Positions 27,322 through 35,640 of a stretch of 43,166 bases of DNA are shown one piece after another. The stretch is from a virus. Below the pieces are notes generated by a model. That model saw only the letters and a list, made by a program, of their open reading frames with translations, had not been told where the DNA came from and searched no databases. The translations under genes were made by a program, and so were the position numbers. Numbering within the stretch: position 1 is the stretch's first letter; every line of letters starts with the position of its first letter. The stretch covers positions 1 to 43,166 of the IMG/VR virus record IMGVR_UViG_3300000232_000001. One strand, written 5' to 3'.

Positions 27322-27930
27322 CTACATCCTTTGAGCAAGATGAAAGTTAGCTTTATACCATTTAGCTTCAGCTTCAGGTGTAGTCCACTTTTCAAATTTA
27401 CCATCAACTAGTCTTCCTTCTCTAGAATTAATTTCTTTCTGAACTTCATCCATAATTATTCTAGCATCAAATCCTAGTTGTTCTATTGCTTCTATACGAT
27501 ATACAATACCATCAGCAAGACCATCAAGTTTGACGAAAGTATTATCACTAACGTGCACTTTCTTACCGTTTGTAGTAGTTGGATTCTCTCTGAACTTAGC
27601 CCATATTCTAGCCATTTTAGCAGCATATGGTTTACAGTATTTACCCTCGTAACCTTGCATTTCAAAGTCCTCTTCTATAGACTTTCTAAAGAATGTTTCA
27701 TAGTCGAATTTCTGAACATCTAAGTGTCTATCTTTTCTGAACTTATCTAAGTTATCGAATATGTCTTTAAATTCTTCATTATCTAACATTTCTAATAACT
27801 CTCCGCAAGCATCAGCATATCCACTGTAATAATTAAACTCATCATGAATCATATCGTGATCTGCTATTTGTCTCTTATCTAAGCCATAATACATCTTATC
27901 GCTTATATTCTTTTTAATTGAATCAATCAA
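27322..27930 (-). CDS. MazG/PRA-PH-like nucleotide pyrophosphohydrolase
   Basis: A 202-residue protein. The C-terminal part (LDGLADGIVYRIEAIEQLGF, then MDEVQKEINSREGRLVDGKF) follows the all-alpha NTP pyrophosphohydrolase pattern, whose acidic residues bind magnesium and which hydrolyses (d)NTPs. The frame is open to 28041, which would overlap the preceding gene by 119 bases. I choose the TTG at 27930, which has AAGGAAG five bases before it and overlaps the preceding stop by only 8 bases. The alternative is ATG at 27894. Its role may be nucleotide-pool control or lowering the host alarmone. Confidence 0.65.
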   Translation of the reverse strand: MIDSIKKNISDKMYYGLDKRQIADHDMIHDEFNYYSGYADACGELLEMLDNEEFKDIFDNLDKFRKDRHLDVQKFDYETFFRKSIEEDFEMQGYEGKYCKPYAAKMARIWAKFRENPTTTNGKKVHVSDNTFVKLDGLADGIVYRIEAIEQLGFDARIIMDEVQKEINSREGRLVDGKFEKWTTPEAEAKWYKANFHLAQRM

Positions 27931-28408
27931 GTTTCTTCCTTTGTTTAAAATCAGATAATATCTCTGATAATTCTTTTGGTACTTCGTTTGGAAATGCATA
28001 TAGATAATAAAACTTATATTCATCTTTATCCCATAGTGCATACAACTTCATACCATCCTTTTTATTTTCAAGACCTTCTACTATTTCATATTCGTAGCTT
28101 GAACCCTTTGCTAGTTTATCCATATCAGCTCTGGCTATACCAAAGTTTATATTCATCTTCTGTAATGTTTGTAATATATCTAGGTAATGTTTCTTTACGT
28201 ATTCATCAGCTTTAACTTTACAATCCCAATATGTCATACCTGCGGCTACGAATAACCTAGGAAAAGGTTTCTTGTTATAATAAACAACTATATTCCCCCT
28301 TGTCTCTGCGTTTGAACAATGATAAAAAAGAGGAAGTCCACAGACCACCTCTTTAGTCGATGTTTTACTACCTCTTGGAACGCTTCCATAGACAGCAAAA
28401 GGTTTCAT
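27923..28408 (-). CDS. Hypothetical protein, 161 residues
   Basis: Not recognised. Soluble alpha/beta protein with aromatic-rich segments (PLFYHCSNAE, KFYYLYAFPNE) and a basic C-terminus. It overlaps the preceding gene by one base and the MazG-like gene by 8 bases, so it belongs to the nucleotide/DNA metabolism operon. Confidence 0.6.
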   Translation of the reverse strand: MKPFAVYGSVPRGSKTSTKEVVCGLPLFYHCSNAETRGNIVVYYNKKPFPRLFVAAGMTYWDCKVKADEYVKKHYLDILQTLQKMNINFGIARADMDKLAKGSSYEYEIVEGLENKKDGMKLYALWDKDEYKFYYLYAFPNEVPKELSEILSDFKQRKKLD

Positions 28409-28737
28409 TAATCTTCGTCACTCTCTTCAGGATATTCTCCGTGAATAGGTGCAGCGTTAGCTGTTCTTAGAGATTGTTCTGCCCAATTACCATTATACAT
28501 TACTTCTCCAAAATATCTTTCTAAGAATCCAATAGAAGTGATTTTACCAATCATTCTCTCTTTATCTTTATCGCTTCCAACTACAAAGTTAGATGGAATA
28601 TTGTTCTTAAGATTTTGAATGTAACCTTCTTCAATTAATAGCTTAAAGCTTTCGTTTTCAGATAGTTCAACCAAAGCATCTCTAAGAGATACTTGATATT
28701 CTAATTGCTCTATATCTACAGTGTTGTTTTCTTCCAT
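28408..28737 (-). CDS. Hypothetical acidic protein, 109 residues
   Basis: Not recognised with certainty. Helical with an acidic C-terminus (EYPEESDED). Small proteins with this layout (N-terminal helix pair, then a short domain with LERYFGEV) are common near the replication genes of marine phages. It follows the SSB-like gene by 10 bases with a clear AAGGA site. Confidence 0.6.
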   Translation of the reverse strand: MEENNTVDIEQLEYQVSLRDALVELSENESFKLLIEEGYIQNLKNNIPSNFVVGSDKDKERMIGKITSIGFLERYFGEVMYNGNWAEQSLRTANAAPIHGEYPEESDED

Positions 28738-28747
28738 AGATTATTCC

Positions 28748-29404
28748 TTACAGAATATCATCATCATCATCAGATGAAGCAGCAGCAGAACCTTCAGTAG
28801 AACCAACGGTAGCAGTTTTGCTATCTTTTGAATCAACAATAAGTGTACCATTTTCTTTAGCAGCAATATGAGCTTTTGTATAATATGGTTTTAAATCAGT
28901 TGTTAATGCTTCAACAACAGCAGGTTTTGCACCAAGTTTTTTTTCAGCTACAGTATGACCAGTTGCGAACAATGTTCTATGGATTTGTTTCTCTATTTTT
29001 TCTTTGTTTTGATATTCATCGTAAACTTCTTGGAAGGCAACTTTAACAACTTGACCTAATGGCTCAGTAAATACAGTACACTCTTCAGTGTTTTTCTCAG
29101 ACATTTTAACTTTAGCAGTTTTAGTTGCACCAGTTTTCATACCAGTTACAGCAACGAATTCTTGCCATTTAGCATAATCTACATTGTCTTTTCCTGTAGT
29201 CCATTTCTCATCAACACACATATCGAACACTAATGCTCTTTTACCAGCAGAGTTTTCGAATATGAAAGTTGCTCTATTGTTACCACTTCTATCTTGTTTA
29301 AGTATTACAGCTTTAATTGTTACATCGTAAACACCAGTTCTCATTCCACCAGATTGACCTGCTTTTTCAGCAGCAGCTTCGTCTTTTTTAAATACAAATG
29401 CCAT
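28748..29404 (-). CDS. Single-stranded DNA-binding-like protein
   Basis: A 218-residue protein with a beta-rich core (RTGVYDVTIKAVILKQDRSG, then NRATFIFENSAGKRALVFDM) suggesting an OB-type fold, a flexible Ser/Ala-rich linker and an acidic tail SSDDDDDIL. The acidic tail with a hydrophobic end is typical of phage SSBs, where it contacts replication partners. It lies among recombination and replication genes. SSB identity is inferred from architecture. Confidence 0.7.
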   Translation of the reverse strand: MAFVFKKDEAAAEKAGQSGGMRTGVYDVTIKAVILKQDRSGNNRATFIFENSAGKRALVFDMCVDEKWTTGKDNVDYAKWQEFVAVTGMKTGATKTAKVKMSEKNTEECTVFTEPLGQVVKVAFQEVYDEYQNKEKIEKQIHRTLFATGHTVAEKKLGAKPAVVEALTTDLKPYYTKAHIAAKENGTLIVDSKDSKTATVGSTEGSAAASSDDDDDIL

Positions 29405-29430
29405 ATTTTATTCCTTATTTTAGTTTTATA

Positions 29431-29916
29431 TTAAAGAATTTCTTCAGTTTCAACAACTGGAGTTTTATCTTTGTTTGGGTTAAATGGACTATTAGCCATC
29501 GCCTCAGCAGTAAATGTAGCAGGATCTTCAACAGTTTTAGCTAATGCTTGACCTTCAGCAGATTTAGCTCCACCTTCTTCATATTTACCTTTCATAAATA
29601 ATTGAAGTGCTTCATTTGCAAGCTCTTGTGCCCTCTTCTCAATTCTATAAGCAATAGATGCTTGTAATTTACCAACACCTTTTGCTTTACCTTGAGACAT
29701 TTGAATCTCAGCTTCAGGTAAATAACCTTGAGTATATCTACACCAGTGGTAAGTTGTACCATTTTCTTCGTATGAAGGATTAGTAGTTCCTCCGCCTCTT
29801 TGTGGTTCGCATACTTCCATTAGCTCGTCAAGAGTAATTTCTTCAGCTTTCAATTGTTTCAATGCTGCATAAAGATTACCTTTGTTAAATGCAGTTACTA
29901 ATTTTTCTAAACTCAT
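29431..29916 (-). CDS. Hypothetical protein, 161 residues
   Basis: Not recognised. The start at 29916 (MSLEKLVTAF) is chosen for its AAGGA site 6 bases upstream; the frame is open to 29964, where it would overlap the neighbour more. It has a helical N-terminus, a glycine turn (EPQRGGGTTNPSYEENG), then long helices rich in Ala, Glu and Lys and an acidic C-terminus. It is between the Sak4-like and SSB-like genes, so a recombination or replication helper is possible. Confidence 0.6.
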   Translation of the reverse strand: MSLEKLVTAFNKGNLYAALKQLKAEEITLDELMEVCEPQRGGGTTNPSYEENGTTYHWCRYTQGYLPEAEIQMSQGKAKGVGKLQASIAYRIEKRAQELANEALQLFMKGKYEEGGAKSAEGQALAKTVEDPATFTAEAMANSPFNPNKDKTPVVETEEIL

Positions 29917-29926
29917 TATTGTCCTT

Positions 29927-30232
29927 TTATCGTGGTGGTGGCATAGATTTAATTCTATCACCATACTCTTTTATGTATTCATCTGCAGACTGATGACCTC
30001 TTATATACATTATACAATCGGTAACTGTCTTTAAGACACCAAAATTACTTAAACCTAGAAGAACGATTAATGCCTCTCCGTTTCTTTCCAATTGACATAG
30101 GGTGTCGAAGTCATTTAGGTCGAAACCTAAAGACTTTAATTGAGAGGCAAATCTCTTCACCCTAGATATATCACCGTTAAAGTAATCACTTAATCCTTTG
30201 ACTAATTCTTGACGCTTAGCTTTCGTATCCAT
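29927..30232 (-). CDS. Hypothetical protein, 101 residues
   Basis: Not recognised. An all-helical, basic protein ending in SMPPPR. It overlaps the end of the Sak4-like gene by 17 bases and precedes the next gene by 10. The basic helical makeup and position suggest a partner in DNA recombination, but nothing specific is seen. Confidence 0.6.
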   Translation of the reverse strand: MDTKAKRQELVKGLSDYFNGDISRVKRFASQLKSLGFDLNDFDTLCQLERNGEALIVLLGLSNFGVLKTVTDCIMYIRGHQSADEYIKEYGDRIKSMPPPR

Positions 30233-30935
30233 AATACTTATTTACCGCCTCTATTATAGCCTTTGCTGAGTTTGGAACTTTTCCATCAAACATTCCTCTA
30301 GGACTTTTAGCTGTAGAAAACTTAGTAGGTTTATACTGCATATAACAAGCAGTCATATCACCAGCATATATGTTTTGATTTGGAATATCATCTTCAGCAT
30401 ATTCAGGCTTAGTAAATAATACTATAGTAAATTGAGATTCAATGTAACCATATTTATATTCCTTACCTTTCATTTTTGCAAATAGTTTAACTTCATTAAA
30501 TCCTTCAGCTTTTTGCTCAGGCAATGCAGTAACTATAAGCTGTTGAGGTAAATCTTTAAATTTAGATATCATATCATAAACTAACTCATTATGTTTTCCC
30601 CATTGAGAATAACCACTAAACATTACAGCACAATATTTTTCTATTATTTCTCCAGATGCAGTAGCACTATCAAAAAATACATATTTATATGCTTTATATT
30701 CCGCTTGTTTGTCTTCAGGCAATTTATCAGGGTCTCTGAGAGCGTCAAGCAATGCCATCATCTGCTTTACACTTTTAACATATTTTGTACTATGTTTAGA
30801 AGCTTCTCTATCTGGCATAACTTTATTCTCTGTATTAATAATTAGTACTTCTCCTACAGGCAAATCTTCTGCCATAGTTGATTTACCAGTTCCACTTTCT
30901 CCGACAACTAATATCGGAACTTGTCTATAACTCAC
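30216..30935 (-). CDS. Sak4-like RecA-fold ATPase (AAA_24 type)
   Basis: A 239-residue P-loop ATPase. Walker A is GESGTGKST (12-20) and Walker B is VFFDS (86-90). The short N-terminus before the P-loop and total length fit the Sak4 class of phage recombinases, which assist annealing with a phage SSB. It is near an SSB-like and an exonuclease gene, as in known phage recombination modules. It is the full-length member of a tandem pair; the first 100 residues are about 60% identical, without gaps, to the product of the preceding gene. Confidence 0.78.
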   Translation of the reverse strand: MSYRQVPILVVGESGTGKSTMAEDLPVGEVLIINTENKVMPDREASKHSTKYVKSVKQMMALLDALRDPDKLPEDKQAEYKAYKYVFFDSATASGEIIEKYCAVMFSGYSQWGKHNELVYDMISKFKDLPQQLIVTALPEQKAEGFNEVKLFAKMKGKEYKYGYIESQFTIVLFTKPEYAEDDIPNQNIYAGDMTACYMQYKPTKFSTAKSPRGMFDGKVPNSAKAIIEAVNKYYGYES

Positions 30936-30944
30936 ATATTCTCC

Positions 30945-31364
30945 TTAAAAATTATATACATTCATAGCATTTATTTCATCTGCAGTCAAATTAACTACTT
31001 TATGCTCAGTTGAAAACTCAGAACCATCAGGAAGAGTTATAACTACCCTAGATTGACATTTTAACTTCTCAACAACTTCTGTAAGAGCAGTAAAGCTATC
31101 GAAGAATACATATTCATATTGCATATACTCAGCTTGTTTATCAGCTGGTAGTTTCTCTAGATTTGCAAGAGCATTTAATAAAGCAATTATCTGTTTGTAA
31201 CTTCTAATATATTTAGTAGTAAAAGCATCAGCTTCATTCATAGGCAATTTCTTATCCTCGATATTTATAATTAAAGTCTTACCTCTAGGTAAAGACTCAG
31301 CACTTGTAGATTTACCAGTTCCGGAACCTCCGACTATAAGTATTGGTACATTTTTTGCATTCAT
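30945..31364 (-). CDS. Truncated or chimeric paralogue of the Sak4-like ATPase
   Basis: A 139-residue protein. Residues 1-100 match the neighbouring ATPase at about 60% identity without a gap, including Walker A GGSGTGKST and Walker B VFFDS. After residue 100 the similarity stops. A different 39-residue tail follows: LKCQSRVVITLPDGSEFSTE, then HKVVNLTADEINAMNVYNF. The missing half contains the rest of the RecA fold, so it is unlikely to be an active enzyme alone. It may modulate the full-length protein, form mixed rings or be a decaying duplicate. Its frame and ribosome site are intact. Confidence 0.75.
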   Translation of the reverse strand: MNAKNVPILIVGGSGTGKSTSAESLPRGKTLIINIEDKKLPMNEADAFTTKYIRSYKQIIALLNALANLEKLPADKQAEYMQYEYVFFDSFTALTEVVEKLKCQSRVVITLPDGSEFSTEHKVVNLTADEINAMNVYNF

Positions 31365-31789
31365 TATTCTCCTTTTTTTAGATTTGGTAAAGCTTGAAAT
31401 TCAGCTTGTGTAAATGAACCATCAACTGTATCAACATATACTATATGATTTGGAATATCATTTGGAATAAAATAAGAGATTATTTTACCATATACTCTAT
31501 GATGGTCTTTTTTGACTTTTATTAATTTGAACCAAACATCATTTGATTCAACAGTATTTCCATCGTAGAAATAAGATATTTCTCTCTCTACTTCATTAAT
31601 ATTTGGTAAACCATCGTGCTTCAATGTGAAGTACTCATCGTTTCTTCTTACAAATGATACCGTATGATAGAAATGAGATTGATGTAAGAACTCATATTCT
31701 ACATCATCTATAATTATAATATCAATACTCTTTGTAATATCACTTTTCTTATGAAGAGTCTCAAATTTGTGCTTTTGTAGTACACACAC
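31364..31789 (-). CDS. Hypothetical protein, 141 residues, GTG start
   Basis: Not recognised. A beta-rich protein with aromatic and His residues (FLHQSHFYHTVSFVRRNDEY; YGKIISYFIPNDIPNHIVYV). No ATG is available near the start. The GTG at 31789 has AAAAGGAG five bases before it and is preferred to another GTG at 31795. It overlaps the MazG-like gene by 29 bases and the following gene by one base. Confidence 0.55.
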   Translation of the reverse strand: MCVLQKHKFETLHKKSDITKSIDIIIIDDVEYEFLHQSHFYHTVSFVRRNDEYFTLKHDGLPNINEVEREISYFYDGNTVESNDVWFKLIKVKKDHHRVYGKIISYFIPNDIPNHIVYVDTVDGSFTQAEFQALPNLKKGE

Positions 31790-32372
31790 TTTCACTCCTT
31801 TTAAGCTTAAGTAATACTAAGTATCCTATTAAATCAGATATAACATCTTCATCTTCAAGTTCACTAGCATTTTTAATCCTAGATAGTTTATCATCTATAC
31901 GAACATTAATTTGCTCTATACTATCAGATTTAGAGAATATTCTAATAGGCTCTAATGCAGAATTGCCATACTTTTTGTTTTTGTCAATAAGCATAAGTGC
32001 AATGTCGTGAGTAATAGCTAATACAGATGACTGGAAATCTTGTGGTTCAAAATCACTACTATCTTCAGTAATGAATTCATTAAAAACTGAGTCTTTAATT
32101 GTTTCTACTGAATCCATTCTAATATCATATGTAAAATCACGTGCCATATCATCGTTTCTACTGTATGTAGTATTTGCAGCTTTAAGTCCATAACGACTAA
32201 CTTCTTCCCATCCGTCATCTTTACTACCAAGTTTTATCCAACCATCACTATATGCAAGCTGTGGCTCATAATATGGGCTTAAATAATTGTCATATATCTT
32301 AACTACTCTAGCTACATTCATATCTGGAGTTTCAACTATGAATCCACCAGGTAAGTACTTGAAATATCTCAT
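31761..32372 (-). CDS. MazG-like (DUF1599-type) protein
   Basis: A 203-residue protein. The C-terminal domain (DKNKKYGNSALEPIRIFSKS, INVRIDDKLSRIKN, then EDVISDLIGYLVLLKL) is the conserved core of the DUF1599 group of MazG-like proteins, with D/E residues placed for magnesium. The N-terminal 90 residues are an extra beta-type domain (MRYFKYLPGGFIVETPDMNV). It would hydrolyse non-canonical or regulatory nucleotides. It is the second MazG-like gene in this genome. Confidence 0.75.
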   Translation of the reverse strand: MRYFKYLPGGFIVETPDMNVARVVKIYDNYLSPYYEPQLAYSDGWIKLGSKDDGWEEVSRYGLKAANTTYSRNDDMARDFTYDIRMDSVETIKDSVFNEFITEDSSDFEPQDFQSSVLAITHDIALMLIDKNKKYGNSALEPIRIFSKSDSIEQINVRIDDKLSRIKNASELEDEDVISDLIGYLVLLKLKRSESVCTTKAQI

Positions 32373-33187
32373 AGCTCTACTCCTTCTAGTTGTGCTATTG
32401 GAACAATTTTCTCTCCATCGAAACAGTCCATTCTAACTAACATATGATTTATTATTGCATCAAATCTTGAGTTGAAGTATGGAACTATATCTTCGAATGT
32501 AGCTTGTCCATTTAGTTTGCCATAGATAATATCTCTAGCACCTTTATCTCCAATTCCTGGAGCACCTGCTACATTATCTGTAGTATCTCCCATTAGAGTT
32601 TGGCATAAATACCATTGCTCTATTGTGTTCTCATCATTTGGTTGTCTCCATTCTCTATTATTATAATCATAACAATATGTTGGATTAGCATTAATAACAT
32701 CTTTGTCTATTGCTGCTACTAAATAACCTTGTGTTCTAGCTAAGTAATTAACTACATCATCAGCTTCTGCACCTACCTCTTTATATATCAATACCATTGG
32801 ATGTTTTAATCTAGTTATAATTAACCGTTTAAGGTCATTAATACCTGAGATTTTAACTTCTTTACGATTAGCTTTGTAACCTAAATCTACAGTGTTTCCA
32901 AGTTTATTAACTCTGAAGTTTACACCTGATGGACTTATCTTATTTCTAAAGCTTTTCTTTGGACTTAATACAATTACAGGATTTACAGAATCATCTTTTT
33001 GATAAGTAACTATACCTATCTTACCATCAATTCCTCGTACGAATATCTCTTGAGTTATCTTTGCAATCTCTCCACAAAACTCAAAGTATGCTTTTTCCAA
33101 ATCACATAGAGTATTGTTTTCAAGTTGATGTCTACTGCAAGATTTATATACAAGACTATCAGAATCTATTGCTATATTGTATATCAT
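32369..33187 (-). CDS. 5'-3' exonuclease (FEN/T7 gp6-like)
   Basis: A 272-residue nuclease. It shows the acidic metal residues of the flap-nuclease family: AIDSDSLVYKS near the start, VGAEADDVVNYLA, DKDVINA, and MGDTTDNVAGAPGIGDKGA with the helix-hairpin-helix-like G-I-G turn. I choose ATG at 33187 with AAGGA 7 bases upstream over the upstream in-frame start at 33211. It would remove RNA primers and degrade host DNA. It overlaps the next gene by 4 bases. Confidence 0.9.
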   Translation of the reverse strand: MIYNIAIDSDSLVYKSCSRHQLENNTLCDLEKAYFEFCGEIAKITQEIFVRGIDGKIGIVTYQKDDSVNPVIVLSPKKSFRNKISPSGVNFRVNKLGNTVDLGYKANRKEVKISGINDLKRLIITRLKHPMVLIYKEVGAEADDVVNYLARTQGYLVAAIDKDVINANPTYCYDYNNREWRQPNDENTIEQWYLCQTLMGDTTDNVAGAPGIGDKGARDIIYGKLNGQATFEDIVPYFNSRFDAIINHMLVRMDCFDGEKIVPIAQLEGVEL

Positions 33188-33270
33188 TAATCTTTCCTTA
33201 TTATTGCACAAATAAGTATTCCTATTAGGAAACCAAGAAGCATTAAATCTACTGGTTCTGAAAATATCAT
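33187..33270 (-). CDS. 27-residue membrane peptide B
   Basis: MIFSEPVDLMLLGFLIGILI and onward, ending CAIIRKD: one membrane segment and a basic tail. GGAG lies 7 bases before the ATG. Its ATG overlaps the stop of peptide A (ATGA) and its stop overlaps the exonuclease ATG (TAATG), a perfect coupled chain. It has the same length as peptide A. Function unknown. Confidence 0.6.
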   Translation of the reverse strand: MIFSEPVDLMLLGFLIGILICAIIRKD

Positions 33271-33350
33271 TTTATTACTCCAGTAAATCTAAGAACATTT
33301 ATAGATAGCAATGTAAATGCTACACCAGCAAAGAATCCTGAATAAAACAT
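33267..33350 (-). CDS. 27-residue membrane peptide A
   Basis: MFYSGFFAGVAFTLLSINVL and onward, ending RFTGVIK: one membrane segment with a short basic tail. The ATG is one base past the TGA of the helicase-primase gene, so translation is likely coupled. Together with peptide B it fills the gap to the exonuclease gene exactly. Possible roles are membrane anchoring of the replication complex or a superinfection function. Confidence 0.6.
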   Translation of the reverse strand: MFYSGFFAGVAFTLLSINVLRFTGVIK

Positions 33351-33351
33351 A

Positions 33352-35640
33352 TCAATCATCGGTGTGAATACCATATTTATCTATACCTAACCTTTCGTTC
33401 ATTTGAACATACAGAGAACCCTCTAAGTATCCAGGTCTTGGAAAGTTTCCAGACTCTTCTATTATGTCCTCTATCATTGACCGAATTTCATCGGCACTAA
33501 ATCCAAGGTCTACCATATGTGTCATCATCCTGAATAACCCCATATGTAAACCTTGACCTGAAGATACATTGTAGAAGTACTTAAATTCGTTCTTTCTATC
33601 TTCCCATAGTAAAGTTCTTCCACCTTTACTTATTCTTGTTATCTTTTTAGTTTCAGTAGGAAGTTGTGATACTATTTCAGAAGCCAATAATGGTTCTCCA
33701 ATATTACTATACACTTCGTTTCCTCTGTATCCATAAAAGAATTGTGACTGTGGTAAGTCATCTATATCTGCACCAATTACTCCAGCTAATGCTTTCATAA
33801 AGTGTTTCCATCTAGTAGAGTCAAGCTCTATTTCTATATCTAATGGCATTATAATCCTGTATTTATAAGGATTATGTGGGTCTGAACCTCTAGACATATG
33901 ATAAGTATAATCAGATAGATTATCTCTCATCTCATCTATAGATACATCAGTTTTATCTATGTCGAATACTACCCAAGTAGCAGGTGATATGATGTTATCT
34001 TTACGACGAATTCCACCTTCGGTTCCTTTAGTATATTCTGATACAGATGCACCCTCTTCTTCAGTTTTAAATCTGAAAGGTATATATGCACAATCATTAC
34101 ATAGTAATTTAGCAAGGTCTGACCATACAGCTTGTTTACATTTGTATCCAGTTGCTGCTTCTTTTGCTATAGTTTCTTTCGCTACCCTTTTAGCAAGGTC
34201 TGGCTCAAATCCATTTTCTATATTTAAAGCAGTTAGTTCAGCTACAGATGATACTGCTTTATACGAAGCCCAATGTTCATAATCTATAGTTACTCTACAA
34301 TGTTCGTGATAAGATAATCGTCCCATTATATACTCAACGTGAGATGTAGTTCCTAGCTTAGAGTTTGCACCTCTAATAAGAGCTTCTATTTGATTGTCAC
34401 TCTTTAAGATACGAAGCTTAATAAGTTCGTGAAGAGTAAACACTCGTTGAGGTTCTTTGCCAAACATATCTAATACTATCTCGTAAGGCTCTCTTCTTGC
34501 CATATTAATAAACTTTGTTAAATCATTAGATGTTAACTCGGCACTATATATAGCTTGAAGCATATGTTCTTTTTCTATAGTATGCGACATATCCCATACA
34601 GCATATGCACCAGCTAATTTAAAAGCTTTCCAATGTCTATGTTGTTGCTCAAGAATTCTATGCTCTTCCTCATCAGGAATAAGCTTAGCTTTCTCTGCAC
34701 ACCATATCTCATATTGGTCTTTTAAATCCATACAGTCTTCTGTAGGAACAATTATATTTAAGTCACTATCTTTAGCTACTAGATTACCAGCTATTTTACA
34801 AGATAATTCTCTGATATACTCTTCCTTGTCTTTTAGACTAAGTTTCTTTTCTTTAAGCTTAGCCATATAAGATTTAACATCTTCAATAGTCTCAGCTTCT
34901 TGTCTGAATACAGGATATACAAAGTAACATCTACGAGCTAGCTTTGAGATAAATTCAGTTTCGAATTTCTTAAGTATTTGTTTTTCCTCAAGAATACCCT
35001 TTTCTGAACCAATGAATAAAGCATTCATTCCCATACCTTTGACTTCATCACTCTGTTGCTCTTTATCCTTCAGAACTTTAACCTTACAATCTCCAGCATC
35101 GAATAACTGAGATACAACTTCGACATTTGGAATAAAGTCCAAGTTACTATCAATAGCAGTTGATACCTCATCTACTATCATAGACGGTAAACCAATTCCT
35201 TCAGCTTTGAAAGAATTAAGGTTTGCCAACAATCCAGGAACTGTACTTAATGCATTTGATAATGGCATAAGCTTAGGAACTGGAACATCATTCTCCTTTG
35301 CAAGTATTTCAGCTTTATTTTTACGAATCATTTGAATTACATCTAGCCCAGGTTTAATGATTTTTTCAAGCTTAGTAACAGAAGAAGTTTTCTTAGCTCC
35401 AGATTTTGCCAGTATGAATACTATCATATTAGCTGGAACTTGATTATCATCTTCTATGTGTATCTTGTAATGGAAATGTCCAACGAAAGATGCCATTGTA
35501 AAGTTAGCAATAGCAAGTCCCATAGTATATGGAACATCATCTCCAAGTACAGATATCATAGCCTCTGCTACTTTATTTTTATTTTTGTCGAAAGCTCCCT
35601 CAGCTCTAAGAGAGTCTTCGAACTGCGAAAGTACACTCAT
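33352..35640 (-). CDS. Helicase-primase: DUF3987-like ATPase with C-terminal primase-like domain
   Basis: A 762-residue replication protein. The N-terminal half is a P-loop ATPase of the DUF3987 type: Walker A-like AKSGAKKTS (78-86) and Walker B PSMIVDE (153-159). The C-terminal half resembles an archaeo-eukaryotic-type primase: VVFDID with D560 and D562, then YKYRIIMPLD, then SQFFYGYRGN. Together they would unwind DNA and make primers. AGGAG precedes the ATG. It is the largest replication gene. No polymerase domain is visible in it. Confidence 0.75.
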   Translation of the reverse strand: MSVLSQFEDSLRAEGAFDKNKNKVAEAMISVLGDDVPYTMGLAIANFTMASFVGHFHYKIHIEDDNQVPANMIVFILAKSGAKKTSSVTKLEKIIKPGLDVIQMIRKNKAEILAKENDVPVPKLMPLSNALSTVPGLLANLNSFKAEGIGLPSMIVDEVSTAIDSNLDFIPNVEVVSQLFDAGDCKVKVLKDKEQQSDEVKGMGMNALFIGSEKGILEEKQILKKFETEFISKLARRCYFVYPVFRQEAETIEDVKSYMAKLKEKKLSLKDKEEYIRELSCKIAGNLVAKDSDLNIIVPTEDCMDLKDQYEIWCAEKAKLIPDEEEHRILEQQHRHWKAFKLAGAYAVWDMSHTIEKEHMLQAIYSAELTSNDLTKFINMARREPYEIVLDMFGKEPQRVFTLHELIKLRILKSDNQIEALIRGANSKLGTTSHVEYIMGRLSYHEHCRVTIDYEHWASYKAVSSVAELTALNIENGFEPDLAKRVAKETIAKEAATGYKCKQAVWSDLAKLLCNDCAYIPFRFKTEEEGASVSEYTKGTEGGIRRKDNIISPATWVVFDIDKTDVSIDEMRDNLSDYTYHMSRGSDPHNPYKYRIIMPLDIEIELDSTRWKHFMKALAGVIGADIDDLPQSQFFYGYRGNEVYSNIGEPLLASEIVSQLPTETKKITRISKGGRTLLWEDRKNEFKYFYNVSSGQGLHMGLFRMMTHMVDLGFSADEIRSMIEDIIEESGNFPRPGYLEGSLYVQMNERLGIDKYGIHTDD

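Noticed and set aside
27322-28041. 239-residue version of the MazG-like protein starting at 28041
   Set aside because: It would overlap the preceding gene by 119 bases. The TTG at 27930 has a strong ribosome site and only an 8-base overlap.
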